NCBI GenBank assembly: GCA_004558115.1
Contig: SFDT01000033.1
Span: forward strand, 1 to 18,786
Length of the DNA: 18,786 bases
Reading direction: 5' to 3'
Source of the DNA: Clostridiales bacterium
Lineage (GTDB): Bacteria; Bacillota; Clostridia; Oscillospirales; Oscillospiraceae
The notes beneath the pieces are model-generated. The model ran no database searches. It saw only the letters and a program-made list of their open reading frames with translations, and had not been told where the DNA came from. Made by a program: the position numbers and the translations under genes. Each line of letters starts with the position of its first letter. Position 1 is the first letter of the stretch. Positions 1 through 6,260 of this stretch are shown one piece after another.

Positions 1-7
1 GGTTTTC

Positions 8-36
8 TTGACATTGTCACATCCCTGCACTATAAT
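8..36 (+). promoter_or_regulatory. Consensus sigma-A promoter, probably giving a leaderless mRNA
   Basis: TTGACA at 8-13 and TATAAT at 31-36 are both perfect and separated by 17 bp. The first transcribed base is expected about 7 nt after the -10 box, at or next to position 43, which is the A of the ATG of the following gene. There is no room for a ribosome binding site, so the transcript is probably leaderless. The promoter is seen directly; the transcription start is inferred. Confidence 0.85.
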
Positions 37-42
37 ACGGCC

Positions 43-567
43 ATGGAAAAGAAGATTCAAGACGCATTGGCGGCGTCTGTTGGGACATTTCGGATGCCCC
101 GCTATGAAGAGCTGCCGGATGTGGGACTCTATTTAGAGCAGACAACCAAATACGTCAACTATGTGTTCAAACCGCTGGCGTGTGATGAGATCACCGGCTC
201 CATGATCCGAAATTACGTGAAAATGGGGCTGGTGGCGAATCCTGTCAAAAAGCAGTACGGCGCGAACCAGATCGCCCATCTGCTGTGCATCACCCTTTTG
301 AAGCAGGTGATGTCACTGGACCATATCAGCCAGCTGTTTGCACGGCAGAAATCGGTCTATACCGACCCGATCGCCTATGACTATTTCTGCACGGAACTGG
401 AGAATATCCTCTATTTCCGCTTTGGACTGAAAGGCACTGTGGACAGCGTGGGCGTCACCTCCTCGGTGGAGAAGGATATGCTTCGCAGCGCCATTATTGC
501 CGTGTCCCATATCATTTATTTGAACGCCTGTTTTGAGCATCTGGACCCCGGTGCCCAGGAAAATTGA
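43..567 (+). CDS. DUF1836 domain-containing protein
   Basis: A 174-residue soluble protein that resembles the DUF1836 family of Firmicutes. The family core starts near residue 18 (MPRYEELPDVGLYLEQ) and continues through the ITGSMIRNYVKMGLV stretch (about 50-65) and the helical NQIAHLLCITLLKQVMSL stretch (about 75-93). The middle looks like a small MerR/HTH-like helical domain, with 'MIRNYVKMGLV' recalling the recognition segment of MerR winged helices, so DNA binding is possible but unproven. Function is unknown. The start at 43 sits directly behind a perfect promoter with no Shine-Dalgarno. The alternative ATG at residue 18 (about 94) would cut into the conserved start of the domain and has no convincing ribosome site either. 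It is monocistronic: a strong terminator follows within 15 bp of the stop. Family call is fairly sure, role unknown. Confidence 0.85.
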   Translation: MEKKIQDALAASVGTFRMPRYEELPDVGLYLEQTTKYVNYVFKPLACDEITGSMIRNYVKMGLVANPVKKQYGANQIAHLLCITLLKQVMSLDHISQLFARQKSVYTDPIAYDYFCTELENILYFRFGLKGTVDSVGVTSSVEKDMLRSAIIAVSHIIYLNACFEHLDPGAQEN

Positions 568-577
568 AGTGACCGCA

Positions 578-619
578 GCAGCTCCGATGCAATGAAGCAT
601 CGGGGCTGCTTCCGTTTTT
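578..619 (+). terminator. Intrinsic terminator of the DUF1836 gene
   Basis: A 13-bp stem pairs 578-590 with 597-609 (one G-T pair), loop aatgaa, then a T-rich tail TTCCGTTTTT. It lies 10 bp after the stop codon and separates this gene from the MarR operon. Confidence 0.9.
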
Positions 620-695
620 ACATTGCGGGTTGATAGGGGGAATCTTGCTGCCTGTACGGGCATACGGTGGAGATGGCGTATATGATACGATAGAT

Positions 696-750
696 GTTGA
701 CATCTCAACTTCTTGGAAGTATAATCCGGAATGTTGAATCTTCAACTTCT
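696..750. repeat. Twin operator-like repeats, candidate MarR binding sites
   Basis: Two 18-bp copies (696-713 and 733-750) lie 37 bp apart and match at 14 of 18 positions. Each contains an inverted repeat GTTGA-N4-TCAAC followed by TTCT; the second has 6-bp arms (GTTGAA-TC-TTCAAC). A third palindrome, ACTTC-TTG-GAAGT at 708-720, fills the spacer. Dyads of this size over -35 and +1 are typical of MarR-family autorepression. The repeats are seen; binding by the adjacent MarR protein is inferred. Confidence 0.75.
697..725 (+). promoter_or_regulatory. Consensus promoter of the marR-adh-aldh operon
   Basis: TTGACA at 697-702, a 17-bp spacer, and TATAAT at 720-725. Transcription is expected to start around 732, giving a leader of about 40 nt with GGAGG at 758-762, 9 nt before the MarR start codon. 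The -35 box lies inside one copy of an operator-like repeat, and the second copy begins at the predicted start site, so the promoter looks repressible despite its perfect boxes. Confidence 0.85.
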
Positions 751-771
751 ACGTGACGGAGGAACATCTGT

Positions 772-1227
772 ATGGTCGACAGATTTGAGCGGTTTTCGTT
801 TGCCATTTCGGAGATCTCCCGGTATTGGCATAAGATCACCGCGGATGAAATGGAAAAATACGGCCTCAAAGGGCCGCATTCGGTGTATCTGACGACGATG
901 TACCGGTATCCGGAGGGGGTCACCGCGCCGCAGCTGTGCGAGCTTTGCGGAAAAGACAAATCCGACGTGTCCCGGGCCATGTCCATGATGGAGCAAAAGG
1001 GACTTGTGCGAAAAGAGGGGATCTATCACAACCGCTACGGCGGTGTTTTCAAGCTCACAGAGAAGGGAATGTCCGCCGCCGGACAGGTGCGGCGGCGGGC
1101 GAGCCTTGCCGTTCAGATCGCCGGCGAGGACCTCAGCGATGAAAACAGGGCGGTCTTTTACGAGTCGTTGGAAAAAATCGCATCAAAATTGCGTGATATC
1201 AGCAAGGAGGGGCTTCCACAGGAATGA
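772..1227 (+). CDS. MarR family transcriptional regulator
   Basis: A 151-residue protein of usual MarR length. The winged helix-turn-helix covers about residues 45-105: 'GVTAPQLCELCGKDKSDVSRAMSMMEQKGLV' is helix 2, the recognition helix and helix 4, and 'YGGVFKLTEKG' is the wing strand. The N- and C-terminal helices would form the dimer interface. GGAGG lies 9 nt before the ATG. The stop overlaps the start of the alcohol dehydrogenase gene (ATGA at 1224-1227), so it is the first gene of an operon, and it likely represses that operon through the two dyads in its promoter. The ligand is unknown; an aldehyde, alcohol or related electrophile is a reasonable guess from the neighbours. The residues are too few to place it in a characterised MarR subgroup. 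Confidence 0.9.
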   Translation: MVDRFERFSFAISEISRYWHKITADEMEKYGLKGPHSVYLTTMYRYPEGVTAPQLCELCGKDKSDVSRAMSMMEQKGLVRKEGIYHNRYGGVFKLTEKGMSAAGQVRRRASLAVQIAGEDLSDENRAVFYESLEKIASKLRDISKEGLPQE

Positions 1228-2468
1228 ATACCGTATCCAAAGTTTTTTGCCGCGTGTTTCAAACCGCCTTTCATCTGGCGCTTCCCGTTTTGCCGTACCG
1301 GACGCCGGAAATCTATGAAAATATCGCCGGGATCGGTCCGCTGCTGCGTGAGCGGAAGGTGGGCTCTGTTCTGCTGATCACCGACTCTGCCCTGAGAAGC
1401 GCCGGGCTCACGGTGCCTCTGGAGACGCTTCTGCGGGAGCAGAACATCCGCTGTGCCGTCTATGACAAGACCTGTCCCAATCCCACGGCCCGCAACGTGG
1501 AGGAGGCCAGGGCGCTCTATGTGGATGAAAAGTGCCAATGCCTGATCGCCTTTGGCGGCGGCTCCTCCATGGACTGCGCGAAGGCGGTGGGTGCGCGGGT
1601 CGTCTATCCAAACCGCTCCCTGGACCAGCTGAAAGGGCTGCTGCGGGTCTGGCGCAGGCTCCCGCTCCTGATCGCCATCCCCACCACCGCGGGCACAGGC
1701 AGCGAGGTCACGGTCACCGCCGTGATCACGGACTCCGAGAAAAAGCACAAATACACCATGAACAACTTCACCTTCATTCCCCCCTACGCGGTCCTGGACC
1801 CGGAGGTCACGTTTACGCTGCCGCCCTCTGTCACCGCCACCACCGGCATGGATGCCCTGACCCATGCCGTGGAGGCTTACATCGGTAATTCCACAAGCCG
1901 GGAGACCCGTGCCCTGGCGCTGGAGACAGTGAAGCTGGTGTTTGAAAATATCGAAGCGGCGTATCAGGACGGCACCAACCGCCCTGCCCGGGCCAATATG
2001 CTCTATGCCGCCCACAAGGCGGGCATCGCCTTTTCCAAATCCTATGTGGGCTATATCCATGCGGTGGCTCACTCCCTCGGCGGCCAGTACAACATTCCCC
2101 ACGGCCTTGCCAATTCGGTCCTGATGCCCATCGTACTGGAGGCGTATGGGGAGGCCGCCCACAAAAAGCTGCATGAGCTGGGCATTGCTGCCGGCGTCAC
2201 CGACAGCGGGGATTCCCACCGGGAAGGCGCGGAAAAGTTCATTCAGGCCATCCGCGGCCTGAACAGGAGGCTGAACATTCCCGCAGCGCTGCCCGGCATC
2301 CGGCAAGAGGATATCCCGCAGATGGCATGCCACGCCGCCAAGGAGGCCAATCCCCTTTATCCGGTCCCGGTCCTGATGGACGGCGGAGAGCTGGAGCAGT
2401 TCTACTACAAAGTTGCAGATTGGAGTCAGAGTTATGGATCTGGATCGGCTTTTGCAAAATCAGCGTGA
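1224..2468 (+). CDS. Iron-containing (group III) alcohol dehydrogenase
   Basis: A 414-residue NAD(P)-dependent alcohol/aldehyde oxidoreductase of the Fe-ADH family. The nucleotide-binding part has FGGGSSMDCAK at residues 110-120 and the phosphate-contacting PTTAGTGSE stretch near 154-162. The metal ligands are all present: D210 and H214 (MDALTHAVEAY), H279 (two turns before AHSLGG, with H283 also conserved) and H293 (IPHGLAN). The 14-residue H279-H293 spacing matches the FucO-type pattern. The start overlaps the marR stop by 4 bp, with AAGGAGG about 13 nt upstream. The C-terminus runs 35 bp into the aldehyde dehydrogenase frame, which suggests translational coupling. Substrate cannot be told from sequence. 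With the partner dehydrogenase it could interconvert an alcohol, its aldehyde and the acid, or detoxify aldehydes. Confidence 0.93.
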   Translation: MNTVSKVFCRVFQTAFHLALPVLPYRTPEIYENIAGIGPLLRERKVGSVLLITDSALRSAGLTVPLETLLREQNIRCAVYDKTCPNPTARNVEEARALYVDEKCQCLIAFGGGSSMDCAKAVGARVVYPNRSLDQLKGLLRVWRRLPLLIAIPTTAGTGSEVTVTAVITDSEKKHKYTMNNFTFIPPYAVLDPEVTFTLPPSVTATTGMDALTHAVEAYIGNSTSRETRALALETVKLVFENIEAAYQDGTNRPARANMLYAAHKAGIAFSKSYVGYIHAVAHSLGGQYNIPHGLANSVLMPIVLEAYGEAAHKKLHELGIAAGVTDSGDSHREGAEKFIQAIRGLNRRLNIPAALPGIRQEDIPQMACHAAKEANPLYPVPVLMDGGELEQFYYKVADWSQSYGSGSAFAKSA

Positions 2469-3807
2469 GTATTTCCGCAGCGGAGCCGCCCTGCCGGTGG
2501 ACTTCCGCGTGGCCATGCTCAAAAAGCTGCGCGACGCCGTGGAACGCCATGAGGAGGAAATTGCCGCCGCTCTCAAAGCGGACTTGGGCAAAAGCGACTT
2601 TGAGGGGTTCATGTGTGAGACCGGTCTGGTCAAAAGCGAACTCAGCTATATGATCCGCCATACCCACCGCTTTGCGTCCCCGCGCCGTGTGCATACGCCG
2701 CTGGCGCAATTTGCGTCCGCCAGCTATCAAAAGCCGTCTCCTTACGGAAATGTGCTCATCATGAGCCCGTGGAACTATCCCTTTCTGCTGACCATCGACC
2801 CGCTGGCCGACGCCATCGCCGCCGGCAACACCGCGGTGGTGAAGCCCAGCGCCTATTCTCCGGCCACCAGCGCCGTGATCGCCAAAATGATCGGGGAGTG
2901 CTTTCCGCCGGAGTATGTGGCGGCCGTGACAGGCGGCCGGAAGGAAAACGCCACCTTGCTGGAAAAGAAGTTCGATTTGATATTTTTCACCGGCAGTCAG
3001 GCCGTCGGTCGGGAAGTTCTTCGCCATGCCGCCGGGCATCTGACGCCTGCCGTCCTGGAGCTGGGAGGCAAGAGCCCCTGCATCGTTGACGGCACCGCGA
3101 AGCTGGAGCTGGCCGCCAAGCGGATCGTATTCGGCAAATACCTGAACTGCGGACAAACCTGTGTGGCGCCGGACTACATCCTCTGCCACCGCAGCGTAAA
3201 AGAGAAACTCGTACAGGAACTCTGCCGGCAGGTCAGGCTCCAGTACGGAGAGGACCCGCTGGCAAATCCCGATTACGGCAAGATCATCAATGAAAAGCAC
3301 TTTGACCGCCTTTGCGGCCTGCTGGCCCCGGAGAAGACCGTTCTGGGCGGCGCAGCGAACAGGGATACCCTGCAAATCGCCCCCACCGTTCTGGACAACG
3401 TCACCTGGGAAGACCCTGTGATGCAGGAGGAGATCTTCGGCCCCATTCTGCCGGTTTTGACCTTTGACAGCTTTGAAGAGGTATACGCGCTTTTGGCGGA
3501 CAGGCCCAAGCCCCTGGCCCTGTATCTGTTTTCCGAGGACAGGCGCCGGGTCCGGGAAGTCACCGAACGCTGTTCTTACGGCGGCGGCTGCGTCAACGAC
3601 ACCATCATCCACCTTGCCACCAGCGAAATGGGATTCGGCGGCGTGGGGGAGAGCGGCATGGGCGCCTATCATGGCAAAACGGGCTTTGACGCCTTTTCCC
3701 ACTCCAAGAGCATCGTGGACAAAAAGACCTGGATGGACCTTCCCATGCGCTACCAGCCTTACCGGCGCGGCCTGTGCGGAAAGCTGCTGCGGATGTTCCT
3801 GCGGTAA
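2434..3807 (+). CDS. Aldehyde dehydrogenase, class-3 (ALDH3) type
   Basis: A 457-residue NAD(P)-dependent aldehyde dehydrogenase, the shorter length typical of class 3 enzymes. Catalytic residues are in place: N114 in SPWNYPF, the general base E209 in LELGGKSP and nucleophile C243 in NCGQTCVAP. 'EEIFGPILPV' and 'MGFGGVGESGMGAYHGKTGF' near the C-terminus are family signatures. ATG 2434 is chosen because GGAG lies 8 nt upstream; a TTG at 2413 in the same frame is possible but has no better ribosome site. The gene begins 35 bp inside the alcohol dehydrogenase gene in another frame. The basic C-terminal tail (RYQPYRRGLCGKLLRMFLR) resembles the membrane-associating tail seen in some ALDH3 proteins, so activity on fatty or other hydrophobic aldehydes is possible. 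That is inference. Confidence 0.93.
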   Translation: MDLDRLLQNQREYFRSGAALPVDFRVAMLKKLRDAVERHEEEIAAALKADLGKSDFEGFMCETGLVKSELSYMIRHTHRFASPRRVHTPLAQFASASYQKPSPYGNVLIMSPWNYPFLLTIDPLADAIAAGNTAVVKPSAYSPATSAVIAKMIGECFPPEYVAAVTGGRKENATLLEKKFDLIFFTGSQAVGREVLRHAAGHLTPAVLELGGKSPCIVDGTAKLELAAKRIVFGKYLNCGQTCVAPDYILCHRSVKEKLVQELCRQVRLQYGEDPLANPDYGKIINEKHFDRLCGLLAPEKTVLGGAANRDTLQIAPTVLDNVTWEDPVMQEEIFGPILPVLTFDSFEEVYALLADRPKPLALYLFSEDRRRVREVTERCSYGGGCVNDTIIHLATSEMGFGGVGESGMGAYHGKTGFDAFSHSKSIVDKKTWMDLPMRYQPYRRGLCGKLLRMFLR

Positions 3808-3901
3808 GGGCGGAGGCCGCCGCGGACAGGGAGTGTGCTTTTAACTCAGGTACGCTTTTCACGGACCGGCTGGCCGCCGCATACACTGGCGGCGAGGTGA
3901 T

Positions 3902-4351
3902 ATGATGTACATTTGTCCAGCCTGCCCGGATGCCGTGGCGTGTATGCAGGGTGGTCCCGAGGCACCGTGCCTGTCCGGAGAGGTCCAGTTTTATCAAAAG
4001 CGCGGCGCCGTTCTGGTGGCCGTCCATGTGTCCGGACTGCCGCGGGAGAGCGAAACGGGCTTTTTCGCCCTCCATATCCATGAGGGAGGCAGCTGCTCCG
4101 GAGAGAACTTTTCAGACACGGGAGGACATTATAACCCCCACAACGAAGCGCATCCCCGGCACGCGGGAGACCTGCCGCCGCTGCTGCTTTGCGGCGGCGG
4201 GGCGTATCTGGCGGTGCTGACCGACCGCTTTTCCGTGGCGGATGTCATCGGGCGGACCGTGGTCATCCACGGCGGAGCGGATGATTTCCATACCCAGCCC
4301 GCAGGCAACGCGGGCACAAAAATCGCCTGCGGCGTGATCCGGCGGGCATAG
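3902..4351 (+). CDS. Cu/Zn superoxide dismutase-like protein without a signal peptide
   Basis: A 149-residue protein of the SodC fold. All metal ligands can be aligned with SOD1: copper H58, H60, H76 and H123; zinc H76, H84, H87 and D90. The disulfide pair C65/C143 is also present. Odd points: only two residues separate H84 and H87, so the zinc loop is short; the active-site arginine of the GNAGxR motif is a lysine (K140); and the N-terminus carries extra cysteines (C5, C8, C14, C23) instead of a secretion signal, which points to a cytoplasmic protein. ATG 3902 and ATG 3905 are adjacent; GAGGTGAT at 3894-3901 serves either, and 3905 has the better spacing. It follows the aldehyde dehydrogenase by 94 bp with no clear terminator between, so it may be read from the same operon. 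Enzyme activity is not proven by sequence. Confidence 0.85.
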   Translation: MMYICPACPDAVACMQGGPEAPCLSGEVQFYQKRGAVLVAVHVSGLPRESETGFFALHIHEGGSCSGENFSDTGGHYNPHNEAHPRHAGDLPPLLLCGGGAYLAVLTDRFSVADVIGRTVVIHGGADDFHTQPAGNAGTKIACGVIRRA

Positions 4352-4355
4352 AAAC

Positions 4356-4389
4356 AAGCAGCGGTTTTCAACTGAAAACCGCTGCTTTT
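4356..4389 (+). terminator. Terminator after the SOD-like gene
   Basis: A 14-bp stem (AAGCAGCGGTTTTC at 4356-4369 with its complement at 4374-4387), loop aact, ending in TTTT. It lies between convergent genes and follows the SOD-like stop by only a few bases. Confidence 0.88.
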
Positions 4390-4409
4390 GCATATCAGTG
4401 AGGACTGCC

Positions 4410-5237
4410 TTACCGGGCCCGCAGCTGCCAGAAGGCCACGGCGCTGGCCGCCGCCACGTTCAGAGAGTCCACTTGGTGGGCCATGGGGATGCGCACGGTG
4501 TAGTCGCAGGCGGCGATGGTGTGGGGCGAGAGGCCGTCGCCCTCCGTGCCCAGCACGATGGCCAGCTGCTCCTCCTCCGCCAGGCGGGGGTCCTCAATGC
4601 TGACGGACGTGTCGCACAGGGCCATGGCGGCGGTGCGGAAGCCAAGGCTTCGCAGTCGTTCCAAGCCCGGCCCGGGCCAGTCGGCGGGAGTGCTCCCGAT
4701 GTACGTCCAGGGCACCTGAAACACCGTGCCCATGCTGACCCGCACCGACCGCCGGTACAAAGGGTCGCAGCAGGTGGGTGTCACCAGCACGGCGTCCATA
4801 TTCAGTGCGGCGGCGGAGCGGAAAATGGCGCCCACGTTGGTGGGGTCCACGATGCTCTCCAGGACGGCGATCCGCCGTTTTTCGGCACAAAGAGCCTCCA
4901 CGCTGGGCAGCTGCGGGCGCCGCATGGCGCACAGCACGCCCCGGGTCAGGGGATAGCCGGTCAATGACGCCAGCACTTCCCGGCCGGCGGTGTAGACGGG
5001 AATGTCTCCGCAGCGGGTCATGATCTCCCGGGCCGGACCGTCCATCTGCCTGCGCTCCATCAGCAGGGAGACAGGCTCGTATCCGGCGTCCAGGGCCCGC
5101 TGGATCACCTTGGGACTCTCCGCAATGAAAAGGCCTTTTTCCGGCTCCAGCCGGCGGCGAAGCTGCCCCTCCGTCAGGCGGGCAAAGGCATCCAGGGCAG
5201 GGGAGGAAAAGTCGGTGACCTCAATGATGTTCGGCAT
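4410..5237 (-). CDS. TrmH/SpoU family RNA 2'-O-ribose methyltransferase
   Basis: A 275-residue SAM-dependent methyltransferase expected to methylate a ribose 2'-OH in rRNA or tRNA. The N-terminal substrate-binding part has the 'EPEKGLFIAESPKVIQRAL' pattern (31-49). The SPOUT knot has motif 1 DPTNVGAIFRSAA (131-143, with N134 and R140), motif 2 IVLGTEGDGLS (227-237) and motif 3 IPMAHQVDSLNVAAASA (250-266). The start has AAGGAG at 5244-5249. A perfect promoter lies 33 bp upstream, so the gene is transcribed on its own. Terminators of convergent genes flank its end. The exact target nucleotide cannot be assigned from sequence. Confidence 0.92.
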   Translation of the reverse strand: MPNIIEVTDFSSPALDAFARLTEGQLRRRLEPEKGLFIAESPKVIQRALDAGYEPVSLLMERRQMDGPAREIMTRCGDIPVYTAGREVLASLTGYPLTRGVLCAMRRPQLPSVEALCAEKRRIAVLESIVDPTNVGAIFRSAAALNMDAVLVTPTCCDPLYRRSVRVSMGTVFQVPWTYIGSTPADWPGPGLERLRSLGFRTAAMALCDTSVSIEDPRLAEEEQLAIVLGTEGDGLSPHTIAACDYTVRIPMAHQVDSLNVAAASAVAFWQLRAR

Positions 5238-5269
5238 AGGCGGCTCCTTGCAAATGATTTCTTGAAGCC

Positions 5270-5298
5270 ATTATAGCCTCCCGGCCGAAACGTGTCAA
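5270..5298 (-). promoter_or_regulatory. Consensus promoter of the SpoU methyltransferase gene
   Basis: On the minus strand TTGACA (5298-5293) and TATAAT (5275-5270) are perfect, 17 bp apart. The -35 box contains the TGA stop codon of the upstream tocopherol-cyclase-like gene, so the two units touch but are transcribed from separate promoters. Confidence 0.88.
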
Positions 5299-6152
5299 AC
5301 AGACCCTTTTTCGGAAAATTCATATTCAAAGGAGGCGTTGGGGACCTCCAGCGCAAAGAGGGTGTCTTCCCCGATTTGGAAGCGGTAAAAGGCCCGGCAG
5401 GCGGCGTGCTCATGAATGGTCCGCACCATGGCGCCGCCAGAGGGGGCCCGAAGGGGCTGGGCCGCCGGCTCTAGCAGCCTGGCCGTCAGGCAGGCATGGC
5501 CTTGCCGGATGGTAACGGCGCCGTTTTGGATGGTAACGGCCTTTGCCCCCAGGTAGGTGGCAAGGCGGTACTGCTTGCCCTGCCAGAGGACGGCGGCGGT
5601 GACTCCGGTAAAATGGAGGCCGCCCCAGGGAATATCCGCCGCGGCCAGCATCAGCGCCCCGCCCGGAAGGACGCATTGGGTCCAGACGTATCCCTTTGGG
5701 AAAGAGCGTCCCCGGTCGCCCTCCGCGTATCCGGTGCCGTTTTGGAACACACGGGGAACGCCGTTGATTTGCAGCGTCCCCGCCACAGTGTGGCGCATAC
5801 TGAACACGCTGTGGCGGCACTCCAGAAAGGGCACATAGCGCAGAGGACCCATGATATCGTAGCGAAGGGGCGTGAAGGGGCCGAACCGGAGCGTGCCTGT
5901 CGCCAAGAGGCCGGGAGCGCGGAGATGCAGGTGCAGGCCCTGGGGACCAAAGCGGTTTTCACCGATGGCGACCTGCCCGCCGTCCTCCCGGAAAGCGGAG
6001 CCGGGAAAAGGCACGCTCCAGGAGGCGGCTTCGGTGATGAGCTGGATGGAGCAGGTGGTTTTGCCGCCGGTCCGGTGAAGGGCGGGGATGACGGCCAAAG
6101 TGTCTCTTTCAGACTGGCATTTATAGTACCAGCCGCAAAAATAATCGTTCAT
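5295..6152 (-). CDS. Tocopherol cyclase-like protein, function unknown
   Basis: A 285-residue protein with features of the tocopherol cyclase-like family: an opening YFCGWYYKCQ (residues 4-13), repeated beta-rich segments, and a 'GYAEGDRGRSFPKGYVWTQC' stretch matching the family pattern GY-E-D-WG-SFP-W-Q, except that the usual Trp-Gly is Arg-Gly. Plant and cyanobacterial members close the chromanol ring of vitamin E. A fermentative Firmicute is not expected to make tocopherol, so the substrate here is unknown, perhaps another lipid, or the fold is used for binding only. The start at 6152 is supported by GGGAGGTG just upstream; the frame stays open farther upstream but without a comparable ribosome site. 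No signal peptide or clear transmembrane helix is seen. It is divergent from the radical SAM gene. Confidence 0.75.
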   Translation of the reverse strand: MNDYFCGWYYKCQSERDTLAVIPALHRTGGKTTCSIQLITEAASWSVPFPGSAFREDGGQVAIGENRFGPQGLHLHLRAPGLLATGTLRFGPFTPLRYDIMGPLRYVPFLECRHSVFSMRHTVAGTLQINGVPRVFQNGTGYAEGDRGRSFPKGYVWTQCVLPGGALMLAAADIPWGGLHFTGVTAAVLWQGKQYRLATYLGAKAVTIQNGAVTIRQGHACLTARLLEPAAQPLRAPSGGAMVRTIHEHAACRAFYRFQIGEDTLFALEVPNASFEYEFSEKGSV

Positions 6153-6176
6153 GGATGCACCTCCCGGGGCGGAATA

Positions 6177-6194
6177 GGAAGCGCCCATGCTTCC
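6177..6194. repeat. Short inverted repeat in the divergent intergenic region
   Basis: GGAAGC and GCTTCC (6177-6182 and 6189-6194) flank a 6-bp centre between the tocopherol-cyclase-like and radical SAM genes. It lies 13 bp upstream of the radical SAM -35 box. It could be an operator for either gene; a four-T run follows on the plus strand, but the arms are short for a terminator. Confidence 0.35.
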
Positions 6195-6207
6195 GTTTTG
6201 CGGGGAC

Positions 6208-6236
6208 TTGGCAGCCGGACGGATGTCGGGTATACT
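6208..6236 (+). promoter_or_regulatory. Promoter of the radical SAM gene
   Basis: TTGGCA at 6208-6213 and TATACT at 6231-6236 with 17 bp between; each box differs from consensus at one position. The leader is about 18 nt and carries AAAGGAG at 6248-6254. Confidence 0.75.
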
Positions 6237-6260
6237 GAGGGGGAAAGAAAGGAGCGGCCT

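Noticed and set aside
2239..3702. A long open frame (about 487 codons) on the minus strand opposite the two dehydrogenases
   Set aside because: It lies against two genes with complete catalytic motifs and has no family signature or ribosome site.
3809..3821. A small hairpin (GGCGG/CCGCC) after the aldehyde dehydrogenase stop, considered as a terminator
   Set aside because: The stem is only 5 bp and no T run follows, so read-through into the SOD-like gene remains possible.
3873..3893. A 6-bp GC stem (GCCGCC/GGCGGC) directly before the SOD-like ribosome site, considered as a translation switch
   Set aside because: It does not include the Shine-Dalgarno and is too short to claim regulation.
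5496..6260. An upstream extension of the radical SAM protein
   Set aside because: It is antisense to the tocopherol-cyclase-like gene and crosses the promoter at 6208-6236; ATG 6261 has a good ribosome site.
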